A program made the translations under genes and the position numbers. A stretch of DNA of 64,000 nt from Nemertoderma westbladi (taxonomy: Eukaryota; Xenacoelomorpha; Nemertodermatida; Nemertodermatidae), in assembly GCA_032718475.1 (NCBI GenBank), contig JAUCBJ010009091.1, positions 6,775-70,774 of the forward strand, given 5' to 3'. Under the pieces are notes generated by a model. The model was not told where the DNA came from, ran no database searches, and saw only the letters and a list, made by a program, of their open reading frames with translations. This document shows, one piece after another, positions 47,204 through 58,350 of this stretch (its first letter is position 1; every line of letters starts with the position of its first letter).

Positions 47204-48142
47204 ATGGTCTTGGTATCAGGGAGCGATATACTCTACTTTCAAGCGTTTGTTGATAGCTTGATACGCGGTGATACTAGTCCAACTACTACGGAGGATGATG
47301 GTCGTTATATCGAACCTACGATTTCCTGGAAGTAACTTACGCGTGAATTGGACTATGGAAAATTCACCGCTCGCTATACGCATCGTAATGGTACGTATAT
47401 GGACTTCTTGACTACTGGTCATCCTATTGATTTACACGACACCGACGATATAGACACCGAAAGGGAAATGGTTTTATTTAAATATCATACCCAGCGGAGT
47501 CGAAACGATAAATCGAGAATAGAACACGAGAACTCTATTCGAAACAGACTCGAGAGGGAAGACGTTGAAGTACCTGATAAACGTCGCGACTTCAACAATT
47601 ATCTAGAATTCCTAAGAGAGACCTATCTCAATATTGCCAGTCAACAAAACCTCGAAACTCGATATCCTCAAGGTATACATCCAGACCCTATGATGGAACT
47701 CAAACGGCTCTATTTTACGATGATGTATCTTACCGCCGATCGACCGCTACCTGTCGTTCCAGATAGCTTCGAACAGATGGAGGAATATTGTAAAACTGGA
47801 GAGCGATCACCTGCGTTTCCCCTTCAAGACGTGCGTCTTTGGTATTATTACGATAAATGCCCTAGACCCAGCCAATAAACGGAAAGACATAAACATCCAC
47901 GGAAACGTTGTGTTAAACACAGTTGTGCTCGTTATATTTACTGGAGTTTCGAGCGAAACTTGTTTGACGTATCACCTATGCTCACTCGGCTCGAACGATC
48001 CTGGAGTAAACCTACGATCAGAGTCCCGGAATACTCGGTCAAACCTCCTCATTCCTTAGTTGGACCTCCGACCTGCGATCCTGGTGGTGTCGCGGATCCT
48101 CGCGGACTGTATTCACTGTTCAAAGATCTAGTGCTACCCTAA
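47204..48142 (+). pseudogene. Unidentified frame in the 3' part of the LTR element
   Basis: From the ATG at 47204, directly after an in-frame TAG, one frame runs 312 codons, interrupted by TAA at 47333 and TAA at 47876 and ending at TAA 48140. The central 176-residue part is charged (KYHTQRSRNDKSRIEHENSI, DKRRDFNNYLEFLRETYLNI). The last part is Pro-rich (VGPPTCDPGGVADPRG). There is no signal peptide or membrane segment, so it does not look like an envelope gene. I do not recognise it. It may be an extra element gene, a captured host fragment, or a nested element. Confidence 0.45.
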
Positions 48143-48495
48143 CAATTAATCAGTGACACTCCGACAGTGATTTCTAGCTAGCCGCCCATCTTACCTAGCC
48201 GGATTGTGACGCGGACACCCAATATCACTATCCAACCGTATGGTCGTCCCCGTTTAACGCGATACAACCCTTCATCAAGGTGAAGGAGAGCGTTGTACGA
48301 AACGAGTTAAACGCTATTCTATAAAGATCAAAAAAGAAACCTGCGTTTGTTCAGATAAACGTAAGTTATAACAGTAAGTCCAATCGATAAACGAATTGGC
48401 CTTATCTCAGTTCGATTGGGAAATCTCGAATCTCTAAGAAGATATCAAGCTTAGAAAACCCTATTCTCTGCGAGAGTTTTGGACGAACGTATCTC

Positions 48496-48702
48496 ATGAC
48501 AAGCGGAGGAAAATCAGCTCGAGGAGAAGCATATCGAAATGGACGAGACACCGACCGTAAACCCAAACCTTCTAATGCAATTGTATTGCACCCTTTACCC
48601 AGGAGTTATAGCCTTTCTAGTAAAGTGGCTTGCCCCAAAGAGAAAAGGACTCTTGCTGGCCTCGGGAAACTGCGTGAACGCCGTCCGCGCAAGAAAAACT
48701 AA
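48496..48702 (+). other. Short basic frame before the 3' LTR
   Basis: 68 codons, rich in Arg and Lys (SGGKSARGEAYRNGRDTDRK, RERRPRKKN at the end). It may be chance; it shares no motif I know. Confidence 0.2.
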
Positions 48703-48780
48703 CTGTTTAGAGTATCTTTATGTTTTAGAAACTGTGATTTTTATATTTTATAGACTGAAAATCCCATTTTCTGGGAGCGG

Positions 48781-49995
48781 TGTAAAAGCTTTTGCGGAAT
48801 TGCCCGGTTATTTTTCCTTATTTTTCCCGTAAAATACTCTGTAGTTGGTTTAGTAGGCGTAAGAGGCCGTATTATTGCTGTATCGGTGTTTTTTAGAGGA
48901 CCTAAGAGCTATTTCTTCCGTATGTGTACTTTGGGGGACATGGTTGGTGATTCTATGGCAATTCTATGACGCAAAATAGCTAGATCCTCTTGAAACAGTA
49001 GTTACTATGACGACGGTTAACAGCTGAGCTGTATACATGTCGATTTTCTTTGTTCTACGGTGCCTCTCAGTTCAGTCAACCAATCAGAGCGTTTTTACTG
49101 TTCTTGTACAGAAATTTCCTAGAAATCACGCAATGCTTTATGGGCAGTGTTATCATTCAGTCCTGAGCCAAGAAAGAACGGCTTTTGGAATATTTGTGCT
49201 TTTCTGCTTTTAGCCTAACACTAGTAGGCTTAATTATAAGGACATATATCCGTTATCACTGGGTAACTCAATGGTTAACAACTTACTCAATGCTTGGCTG
49301 GTCTTGTCGTGCATACTTTTATAACGTTATACTGCTATTTACTGTCGGTTATTCATTATATGGTTGATGAAATATTATATTTGGAATAACGAGAAATAAC
49401 CCCGAAAACCCAATATTCTTGATATACCGAAGGTAAGAGAGACAGGTTACATATAACGATTGTGACTTATGTTAAAGTGGTTTGAAGTGAATCTAATGTT
49501 ATCTGATAGACCCTACATGAGTCGGTCTGTGTTCCTTTTATATGTGACTAAAATCAGTGAAGATCGGCAGATCAGTGTGCAGTATTGTGCAGCATTGTGT
49601 ATGAGTGAGACTGATAACGAAGCATTTCCTAAAGAATGCGCCATATATGTGAATTGTAACTAAGCCATATCGTTGCATGTAGTTTAAGTCATAGCTCTGT
49701 TTATTTAGATAGAGCGCCACGTCCAAAAGGAACTGTTAATATTCCCCGAAGGTGAATAATATTGTCAGAGATTATATAATACTGTCAGTCGAATAATACA
49801 TTAGGCTTACATAGCAATAAGATTAAGCCGTCGAAGTCAATCTCCCGGGTATATCCAGCGGGTGAATGATCGCGCACAGATTGGTTTCAACTAGTGTAGT
49901 GAATCAAATACTTGTCAGAGGCTAAAAGCGATTTATTATCTAGAAGACATCCTAATTTGGCGGGTTAAACTGCCAAAGGTCTGAAAGCGCGAACA
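48781..49995 (+). repeat. 3' LTR, about 1215 bp
   Basis: Begins TGTAAAAGCTTTTGCGGAAT after a purine-rich GGGAGCGG and ends GCGCGAACA before the target duplication. Only the first 452 bases are shared with the 5' end. The distal 762 bases have no match there. Confidence 0.8.
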
Positions 49996-52783
49996 ATCTG
50001 CATCCAAGAACATCGGATTTGTCATGAAGACACTGCCATGAAGTACAATGACATTGGAAATGGATGGACGTTAGTAACAAGATCAGCAGTAAGAAACTCG
50101 GCCAATGCATCAATTGGCGGAGTAGGAATTCTGCTAAGCCCATTTGCACTTAAGACCCTAAACAACATCGAATCTATAAATTCCAGGGTCATGATCGTAA
50201 CATTTGATGGGAATCCCAAGACAACAGTTATATGTTGCTACAGTCCAACCAATGCCTCAGAGCCAGAACAAGCAGTCAAGTTTTATGAAGATCTGACTGG
50301 ACTTATAAAGGACATTCCGAAACACAATGTTAAAGTCATTGCTGGTGACCTGAATGCGCAAATTGGCCCAGAAGACGTCAAGGGTTATACCTATAACACC
50401 AGTTCTAACAGAAATGGGTACTTACTTTTAGACCTAATGGAAGAATGTGAATTGATACCAACAAACAACACATTCGAAAAGAGGAAGGGGAAGCTATGGA
50501 CCTTTCAATACCCTAATGGAACCAAAGCACAACTGGATTACATCCTTATAAACAAAAAGTGGAGAAACAGCATGATCAACTGCGAGGCATACAGCTCGTT
50601 CAACCTCATTGGTTCGGACCACAGAATTGTGACTACAGAGATCAGACTCAGTTTGAGAGCCAGCAAACCTAGGACAAGCAAGCAAATCAACTATGACTGG
50701 GAGAAACTCAGAACTGACAATGCAGTAAAGGATGCTTACACAGTAGAAGTTCAAAACCGCTTTGAAGCACTTCAGTCAATGGATGAAGACCAGTCCACCG
50801 ATTCAATATACCAGAATATAATAACAGCCCACAAGGAATCAGCTAAGAGGCATATCCCCCAGAAGCCCAAACGAAAACAGTATGTGCCATGGCCAAACTC
50901 TGAGGTTACTTGTAAGAGAGAAGATCTTAAGATAGAAAACATTAACAAGGTTGAGAAAGCTAAGGACGATCTTAAATTGGCCTACAACATCAGCCAGGAA
51001 AAGTACATACATGATAAAATTGAAGCAATTACAACTGCTCACATACAGCAACAATCAAGACTTACCAGGCAAACTGTAAATGAGGTATCTGGTCGGAAAA
51101 GTTGTGCAAAGGGGCGCCTCAAAGCCGATAGTCATGAAGAACGTGTTGGGAAGTGGAAAAATCACTTCAGCAACTTGCTTGGGCAGCCACCAAACATCGA
51201 GGTCAGCCCTACAAGGAAAATATATGACAAGACACTACCTATAGAAACAGGGGACTTCACACCTGCCGAACTCCAAAGAAGCATTAAAAGCATGTCCAAT
51301 AATAAAGCGAGTGGATTAGATGAAATCCCAGCGGAGGTATGGAAAACCGGAGTGCTAAACAGACCATTATTGAATGTTTGCAACCGGATGTTAAAAGGGG
51401 AAAAGCCATCACCAATTTGGACTAAAGGTCAACTACCTCTCCCCAAGAAAGGAGACCTCGGTATACCAACAAACTATCATGGGATCTGTCTGCTTGTGGT
51501 AGCTGCCAAAATATACAATAAAATGATTCTATATAGGATTAGACCTCACATAGAGAAACTATTGCGTAAGAGCCAAAACGGATTTCGACCAAGTAGATCA
51601 ACAATAGCTCAGATACTTGCACTACGGAGACTGATTGAAGGAATTAGGTCGAAGAATCTCCCCGCAGTCATGACTTTTGTGGACTTCAAGAAGGCATTCG
51701 ACTCCATCCATAGAGGCAAAATGCTTGAAATCCTAAGAGCTTATGCAATACCAGAAGTATTTGTTGCTGGCATTGGATTGTTATATTGTGACACAGAAGC
51801 GCAGGTACTCTCACCAGATGGTGAAACTGAGTTTTTCTCAATCCTGGCTGGGGTACTGCAAGATGATACATTAGCACCATTACTATTTGTAATTGTGCTG
51901 GATTACGCAATGAGGACAGCCACAAAGTGTGAAGACCTGGAATTCACACTTCAAGAACGCAGAAGTAGTACAGTAGATATCCGGAAACTACAGTCACAGA
52001 CACCGACTTTGCGGATGACATCGCCCTGCTCTCTAATACCCTAGCAGATGCACAGCTTCTACTAAATAAAGTGGAGAGGGCTGCTAAGGAGGTTGGATTG
52101 CATATAAATGCTACCAAGACCGAATTCATGACATTTAATGTTGATGGAAACTTGACAATTAGTAATAGTAATAGTAATGACATTAATAGTAATCAACTAA
52201 GGAAGGTTGACGACTTCCAGTACCTTGGGTCATGGATAGAGAGTAGCAAAAAGGACATAGACGTTAGGAAAGCAAAGGCTTGGGTAGCTCTATCAAAAAT
52301 GGATACCATCTGGAAATCAAATCTCTCCAGGCACCTGAAGACTAAGTTCTTTCAAGCCACAGTGGAAAGTGTATTTTTATACGGGGGTGGGACCTGGGCA
52401 CTGACTAAATCACTTGAACAACGAATTGATGGTTGCTACACAAGACTACTAAGGGCAGCCCTAAACATCAGCTTGAGACAACACATGACAAACGCCGAGC
52501 TTTATGGTACAATACCACCTGTATCAACCACGCTCCATGAACGCAGATTACGATTCAGTGAGCATTGCTGGCGAGTAAAGACGAGGTCATACCAGATCTA
52601 CTTTTCTGGCAACCAACTCATGGAAAGCATAGTCGTGGACGACCGGCCATAACATATATAGATCAACTTGAAAGGGATACTGAACTTGGGAGAAACGAAA
52701 TTGCGACAACTATGGAGAATCGGGAAGCCTGGAAGGATCTCATTTCCACTGTCCGAGTTCGCTCGACCTAGTAGTAGTAGTGA
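49996..52783 (+). mobile_element. LINE family 1, main body: endonuclease plus reverse transcriptase
   Basis: Best copy of this non-LTR retrotransposon. From 49996 the frame encodes the AP-type endonuclease (CYSPTN, VKVIAGDLNAQIG, GSDHRIVTTEIRL), a linker, then the reverse transcriptase (NKASGLDEIPAEVWKTG, VVAAKIYNKMILYRIRPH, VDFKKAFDSIHRGKM, GVLQDDTLAP in which the usual Gly is Asp). A frame slip near 51960 moves the FADDIALL motif (52008) and thumb region to a second frame. A one-base loss near 52573 moves the C-terminus (LLFWQPTHGKHSRGRPAI) to a third. It ends in a short (TAG)n tail. No RNase H is seen; an RTE-like clade is my guess. Confidence 0.9.
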
Positions 52784-52889
52784 GGAACATTGGAATCCAC
52801 CCGCCTCTGAAAATTTTTGGTTTTCTTTGTTGAGGTGCACATACTCAACCATTCCCAGTTTAGACTTCAAATTTAGACAGGGTGTACAC

Positions 52890-53508
52890 TTTGTATCAAT
52901 GATGACAGGGTTAAAAGATCATGAGCATATCATTAATCAGATTGCATCACCAACATTGTCAAAGTAGCCCTTTTTCACGGTTATGCAATTCTTCGCAAAT
53001 ATAAACATTCACAGTGGGTTTCTGATTTTTGTTTTTTAAGTAAATCTTGCTTTACTAAGTCCATTTTGAGTTGCTGTAACATGAGAAACTTATACATCAG
53101 GTAAACTAATTATCAGAACAATGTTGAATATGTCATAAAAATGGCATTTTTCAAAATTTCAAATTTTTAAAGGATATTAAAGACTCATTGTCGCTTTCTG
53201 ACAAATAGTTTACTAATTTCATTACTAAAATATGGACATTTATGTCTCCAATTGTTAAAATCAAGCACAATTAATACAAAACTGATAATCAGAGCAAGTT
53301 TAGACTCCACCTTAAATAATGTGCTTCACTGAATTTTGAAAATGAGCGATAATTCAAACAGCGATATCTCGAGAACGAATCAATAATATAAGCTGAAATT
53401 TTCAAAATATCATTTTTTCATAAGTATCAACAAATGGTGAAAATTTCATCGAAAATCTCCTACCCTTGCCACACCCATTGGTCGAGCTTGAATGGAATGA
53501 CCCTTTAG
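52890..53508 (-). repeat. Dispersed repeat, inverted copy of 35563-36190
   Basis: Reverse complement of 35563-36190, ending at GGGTCATTCC on the minus strand (AATGGAATGACCC near 53490). On the minus strand past 52890 a frame reads LKSKLGMVEYVHLNKENQ, which might be a coding piece of the same transposon. Confidence 0.85.
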
Positions 53509-54021
53509 TCAGTTAGTTATATCATGAGCCAATTATATTCGGAGTGGAATGATATTGCAGACAGAGAAATATTTTTATTCGTCAATGAGCGAGTTATTAT
53601 ACAAAATTGGCTACACATCAACCTAAATACATACATACCTTCAATTAAACCCTCAGTTGGTAGTTTATGATGTGTACAATCGCAACAGTCAGACAGTAGC
53701 GGGCCTGAGACACACTGAATTTATTTAGCGCGGTTTTAAGTTTTAGATTGTCATCTCACTTTAAGCTCCGTTCTGAGACTGGTCGTTGGTTGGTTGGTGT
53801 AGGATACCACCCGAGGAACGATAATGCCGATGTGAGCTAGGGGAAGTACAAAACAAACATCACGTACTATTCACTTGCCCCCCTACCCTAACGTGGAGGT
53901 AGGCTGTATGGGAGAATTTTTGAGTGATAACTCCAGAAAAGCTAGACCATACGTGTAACCTGATCCTAAAGGTATCTGTAGGTGAAAATTAATGTCAAAA
54001 ACGTCATAAGTGAAAATACAG
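53509..54021. other. Intergenic, nothing recognised
   Basis: No gene or known repeat was found between the dispersed repeat and the inverted array that starts at 54022. Confidence 0.4.
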
Positions 54022-55973
54022 TAAGAAATGTGGGCAACATTTTTAAGAGGAATTCTTCTTTAGCGCCATAAAAATTTGCTTAGTATAATTCAATAGTAAG
54101 CATTTTTGAAGATTTGGATACTTCCCTTTAGCGTAGAAGGCTGATTTTAGGCTCATTTGTACCACAATAATTGATTTAGTAGAGGAGGTAGAAGTTGATG
54201 TAACAAACCTTTTTTGAAATATTTCTCAAAATTTTAACTCAAACGTGGTGGTGTGATAGCCCATATTTACTCGAAGAGCAGTATTATTTCAAATATTACT
54301 TATGTTGGTCGCAGGGAGTTGATTTTGTGCTTATTAGAGCCGAAATGGTCGATTTAGTGAGGGTGTAGGACTACAGTAGTTTGAATAGTTTAAATACCAG
54401 TATCATTTTTAATTGTATTTTTAGTAAATTTAAGCCAAATTTTGGCCCTCAGATATATCAGGATAGCTTTCACTATGTGTCATTTGTAAAATGAGTTGTA
54501 TTGGTCGTATGGTGTTGATTTTGGGCTCATTCGATCGCAATTATTAGCGTGGGAAGAACAGGTTGGCATGTTTTTATAAATCATTCTTATTTATATTTTT
54601 AAACTACAGTATATCTGAATATAGTTTTTAACCCAGTATAGTTAACTGTTAGTTATATTATCATTGGTATGTAATACTTGTTGGTTTGACGTCTCTTAAT
54701 ATTTTGAAGTTCTAACTAGTGCACCCTAACTAAATTAAAAAAAAACTGATAACTAAATTGATGATTGCTGGATTGCGGTTCAAATGAACCAAAAATTAAC
54801 TCTGTAGGCCTACGACCAAAAGAATTCATATTACACATATGCTGTAATGTAGCCTACTGTAAGTGTAACCTGTCGTGACATATGTGTGGGCTAAAATTTG
54901 GCTTAAATTGGCTAAAATACAAAGAAGAATGATAATAAAACCACGCTAACCAGCCATACCCCCACTAAATCGACCATTAAACAGGTATTGCGGTTCGAAT
55001 GAGCCCATAATCAACACTGTGCGGCCAACACAAGTCATATTAGAAAGAATACTACTCTTCGAGTCAATATGGGGTAGGCCTATTGCACTGCACCACACTT
55101 TTGGCTGTTTGGGCCAAATGTTGTGAAAATTGGCCAATATATTATTAAAAGGTTTGTTGAAACAACATATACCCCCTCTAAATCAATGATTGCTATCATA
55201 TGAACCCAAAATGAGCAATGTACTGATGTACAACTACTGTAGTAGAAGTATCCTAATTACGTGTATATCCCAATACCAGAATACTGCAATTGGCCTATCT
55301 GCCTATATCACAGGCTTAGCCCGATTATGGCTGATTTTATATTTTCTGACTGGCTGGCTTAAAAAGTGGATCAACACTATAATTTTTGACCAAATTGGCT
55401 CCTTATTCAGTTATAATTTTTGACCAAATTGGATACTTTTTTCAGTGTTGAAAAATGCAAAATTTGTGAGTTTAGCTGGTTTTCACCAATATTTGGGAGC
55501 ATTAATATTTTTGACCTTGTACCTCTGAGCACGATTCATTCTGGAATACCTCAACAACGTCAGTTTTCACTCTTCTAGTCATCGTATGAAGTCAATGTTG
55601 AGCCCATTTGAATCGCAACGGTTGATTTAGTGGGTGTAAAGAGCACATAGGACTTCTTACAATGACTCCGAGAAGAATGAAAACTAACATTTGGGTGTTC
55701 CGCAGATGAATCGCCTTAGTTATTATTAGTAACTATAGTAATAACTAAATCTACATGTAGTTTCCAAAATATTTGGTGAATGATTTAGACGACCACAACT
55801 ACCCCCACTAAATAGTCAATTGCCATTTTAATGATACCAATATCACTTTATACAGTGACTGGAGGTGTAGTTAACTGACAAGGGTTTGCGATAATTTCCG
55901 CTTAGTGATTTAAGCCGCTAGCGACGTAAGACCGGGCTGCCGGTTAAATGTTTCGGGTTGCCCACATTTCTTA
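54022..55973. repeat. Large inverted array of about 200-bp units
   Basis: Bounded by a perfect 17-bp inverted pair: TAAGAAATGTGGGCAAC at 54022-54038 and its inverse at 55957-55973. The left half repeats a GATTTTGGGCTCATTCG...GATTTAGTGG motif near 54130, 54320 and 54510. The right half carries the inverse motif near 54770, 54990 and 55190, though the forward orientation also appears at 55595. Units are diverged. It looks like a non-autonomous foldback transposon, with no encoded protein. Confidence 0.6.
54949..55133. repeat. 185-bp direct duplicate, copy 1
   Basis: Nearly identical to 57050-57234, from CAGCCATACCCCCACTAAAT to TTGTGAAAATT. I noted differences only at about two positions (ATTGCACTG against ATTACACTG; CAAATGTTG against CAAAAGTTG). 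It is one unit of the inverted array. Confidence 0.9.
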
Positions 55974-56353
55974 GTTCGTTGAATTTTACCCCAATGGGCA
56001 TTTCTTAACTTCATATTAGTTTAGTCAGCCATATAGGGTATGCTCTCTGAATTTTAAGGTCCCTCAGTCATACAGCAGTACAGTACAGCATACCCCTACC
56101 AGCCTACGCTAACGGCTAACCTCCGAATTGATAATCAACCACAAGATTTGTATTTGATGTTTATTGTTTAACTCTGTCTAGTGTCGCCTCGTGACAGTCG
56201 TGATATGGCTGTATGGCAAAAATAGTTTTTAATATATTAAGAACTTATTATTAGTCAGAATGGTGAAAGTTTTGATTGATTGATTATGATTAAGTTGATG
56301 TACGTTCATACAGTCAGACAGTTACATGTTTATTGCAAAAGTTATTGTGTTAT

Positions 56354-56598
56354 CTACGGTGGCTGAATTGTGCCACTTAATACTTTTTTTTATTTATTTT
56401 TTTAAGGGACTTTTTGGCCGACCAAAAAGTCGACTTATTGGTCGACCAAAAAGTCGATTTTTTGGTCGACCAAAAAGTACTTATTGGTCGACCAAAAAGT
56501 ACTTATTGGTCGACCAAAAAGTACTTTTTCGTCGACCAAAAAGTCCCTTAAAAAAATAAATAAAAAAAGTATTAAGTGGCACAATTCAGCCACCGTAG
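56354..56598. mobile_element. 245-bp near-perfect hairpin (MITE) with GGTCGACC repeats
   Basis: The left arm CTACGGTGGCTGAATTGTGC continues through CACTTAATACTTTTTTT to AAGGGACTTTTTGG. The right arm is its exact inverse, ending GGCACAATTCAGCCACC-GTAG. The centre has six copies of GTCGACCAAAAAGT, itself palindromic at GGTCGACC. TTAT flanks both sides. The 77-codon frame across it is a by-product. Confidence 0.9.
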
Positions 56599-56744
56599 TT
56601 ATCTGCTATCTTAACATTGTGCTATATTAGATTTGTTGTCATGTTAATTTACAGGGTTCATTCTCTTCTCCATGTCTTGTTCATGTGGCCATGTGGGTGT
56701 GTTTGAGTCTATAATAATAATAATAATACTGCAGATAGGGGGGA

Positions 56745-56890
56745 AACTGGACGCAATAAAAATTCATCCCTCTCCACTGCTCCAGGTCCAGGGGAAATTC
56801 GATGTAAACAGGTAAATAACAGCTGATTGATTACTCTCAAAAATATAACTGTAACCTGTTCTATTGTGTTTAGTTTATTGTTTTGGTTAA
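56745..56890. repeat. Dispersed repeat, inverted copy of 4385-4500
   Basis: Shares AAAATTCATCCCTCTCCA, AACAGCTGATTGATTACTC-like and ATAACTGTAACCTGTTCT segments with the reverse complement of 4385-4500. Confidence 0.7.
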
Positions 56891-57049
56891 AATAACGTGT
56901 CACTGTAACCTGCTCCTTTCCCTAAATTGAGAATTTAACATTGACTGATTGAGACGGGATATTAATTCGCCAAGGCGGGCTTTGCGTCGAGTATCCCCCC
57001 TGTCTCTAACACTGATGTGCTGCAACTGCATATTGTAGCGGTAACCAGC

Positions 57050-57234
57050 CCCAGCCATACCCCCACTAAATCGACCATTAAACAGGTATTGCGGTTCGAA
57101 TGAGCCCATAATCAACACTGTGCGGCCAACACAAGTCATATTAGAAAGAATACTACTCTTCGAGTCAATATGGGGTAGGCCTATTACACTGCACCACACT
57201 TTTGGCTGTTTGGGCCAAAAGTTGTGAAAATTAA
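57050..57234. repeat. 185-bp direct duplicate, copy 2
   Basis: Second copy of 54949-55133, lying alone outside the inverted array and about 220 bases before the GCP3 start codon. Confidence 0.9.
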
Positions 57235-57455
57235 TTAATTGCGGTACCGGTACCGCACTGACTGAGCTATACTGTAAGATGTAAGACAGTCTGTAGGTCT
57301 GATTGATTGTCTGACACTGACTCTACTGTGGTCCTAGAATAAATAGATAAATAGGCCTACCGGTAACAATTTAAAAAATACAGGTAGCGGTAGGTTCAAA
57401 GGTTCCTTTGTCCTTTATTTAACGATTACCGCTATCTGTAATTGATTACTGGATT
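57235..57455 (+). promoter_or_regulatory. Presumed promoter and 5' UTR of the GCP3 gene
   Basis: Sequence between the last repeat and the GCP3 ATG. It has GGTACCGGTACC-type palindromes and no clear TATA box. An upstream non-coding exon cannot be excluded. Confidence 0.3.
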
Positions 57456-58082
57456 ATGGATGAACGAGCGAGTTTACTGAAGGATTTAGTTTCCCATATA
57501 ACCCATCTGAAAGGAGCGGATACTACGGACTTATATAAACGAGCGCTTCTCATAGCCGGGAGCAATCTGTCAGCTACAGACGTTGAACGGGATGAGTTCG
57601 AGTTAGCAGAGAGAATTAAACGCGCACTAATACGAGCGCGGAAGGAAAAGTTCGCTTTGTTATTCTCGGAATTAAATCGACGATTCCAAATTTTAAGCAT
57701 CCCAACGCGAAAATGGGAAGTTTTATATTTCCTGTATAATTTAAACCGTTTAGACGGACCGTCAGACTTCAACTCAACACAAATTCCCAACCAAGAATTT
57801 TCTACTTCCGATTTACTTTCCAGTATTTCAACTTCTGGTTTTACTACCGGTACCGGATTAGGTAACACCGGTACTACTGGTTTAGGTTCTAGTACGGGTT
57901 TTGGTGATTCCTCCAATCAGACTCCGTACTCCCTGCACCCAAGTCAGATAATAACAACTCCCGGTTTCCGCTCCCATACCACCTGCCCTCCCGACCCATT
58001 ATCACATCCAGGATCTCGAATCGCCTCCATTATCTCCGCTCGACCGGCTATCGGGGTGTCACGAAAGTCTCCTGATATGCAG
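57456..58082 (+). CDS. TUBGCP3: Gamma-tubulin complex component 3, coding exon 1
   Basis: GCP3 is a core subunit of the gamma-tubulin ring complex, which nucleates microtubules at centrosomes and other organising centres. This exon gives residues 1-209, starting MDERASLLKDL. It aligns with the vertebrate N-terminus: RALLIAGSNLSAT then VERDEFELAERIKRAL, matching the vertebrate VERDEF-AE-IK motif, and LFSELNRRF. A Gly/Thr/Ser-rich low-complexity stretch lies around residues 125-155. The exon ends ...SPDMQ at CAG|GCAAGT, a GC-type donor; TAA follows soon after in the intron. It ends in phase 0. Confidence 0.92.
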
Positions 58083-58350
58083 GCAAGTAAAATGATAATA
58101 TTTAGCCTATATGAGGCCTAGCTGTTCGTAATTTTAATCCTAAATTGTATTTTTTGTAAACGGTTCTTAAATTTGCTTCTCAAAATATGGTTTTCTGGTA
58201 GGCCTAACGATTCCCTTTTTACAGCATAATCGCAGAATCGTTTATTATAGTTAAATTAGTCACTCAAAAGTTCACTGGCGTTATACATAAATCAGTAAAT
58301 AGACCTATAATAATTTACTATGAGATAATCAGATAATATTCCGATTCCAG
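58083..58350 (+). other. GCP3 intron 1 (GC-AG)
   Basis: Starts GCAAGTAAAA and ends GATTCCAG. The donor fits the strong CAG|GCAAGT form typical of GC-AG introns. No nearby GT gives a better join, and phase 0 is kept on both sides. Confidence 0.75.

Larger units (their letters stand above)
38497..49995 (+). mobile_element. BEL/Pao-type LTR retrotransposon, defective
   Basis: An 11.5-kb insertion inside the LINE, from TGTAAAAGC to GCGCGAACA, i.e. TG...CA ends, flanked by the 5-bp duplication ATCTG (38492-38496 and 49996-50000). A 452-bp direct repeat occurs at both ends. Inside are a gag-like frame with a DUF1759-type core and paired zinc knuckles, a protease with LDSGSTGTF, a fragment with WRHCPETINLADIASRG typical of the BEL/Pao RNase H-integrase junction, and an unidentified frame. 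The reverse transcriptase core is deleted. Several stops and shifts make it non-autonomous. Confidence 0.9.

Noticed and set aside
47204-48142. Envelope gene of the LTR element
   Set aside because: No signal peptide, membrane segment or Cys pattern, so I left the frame unnamed.
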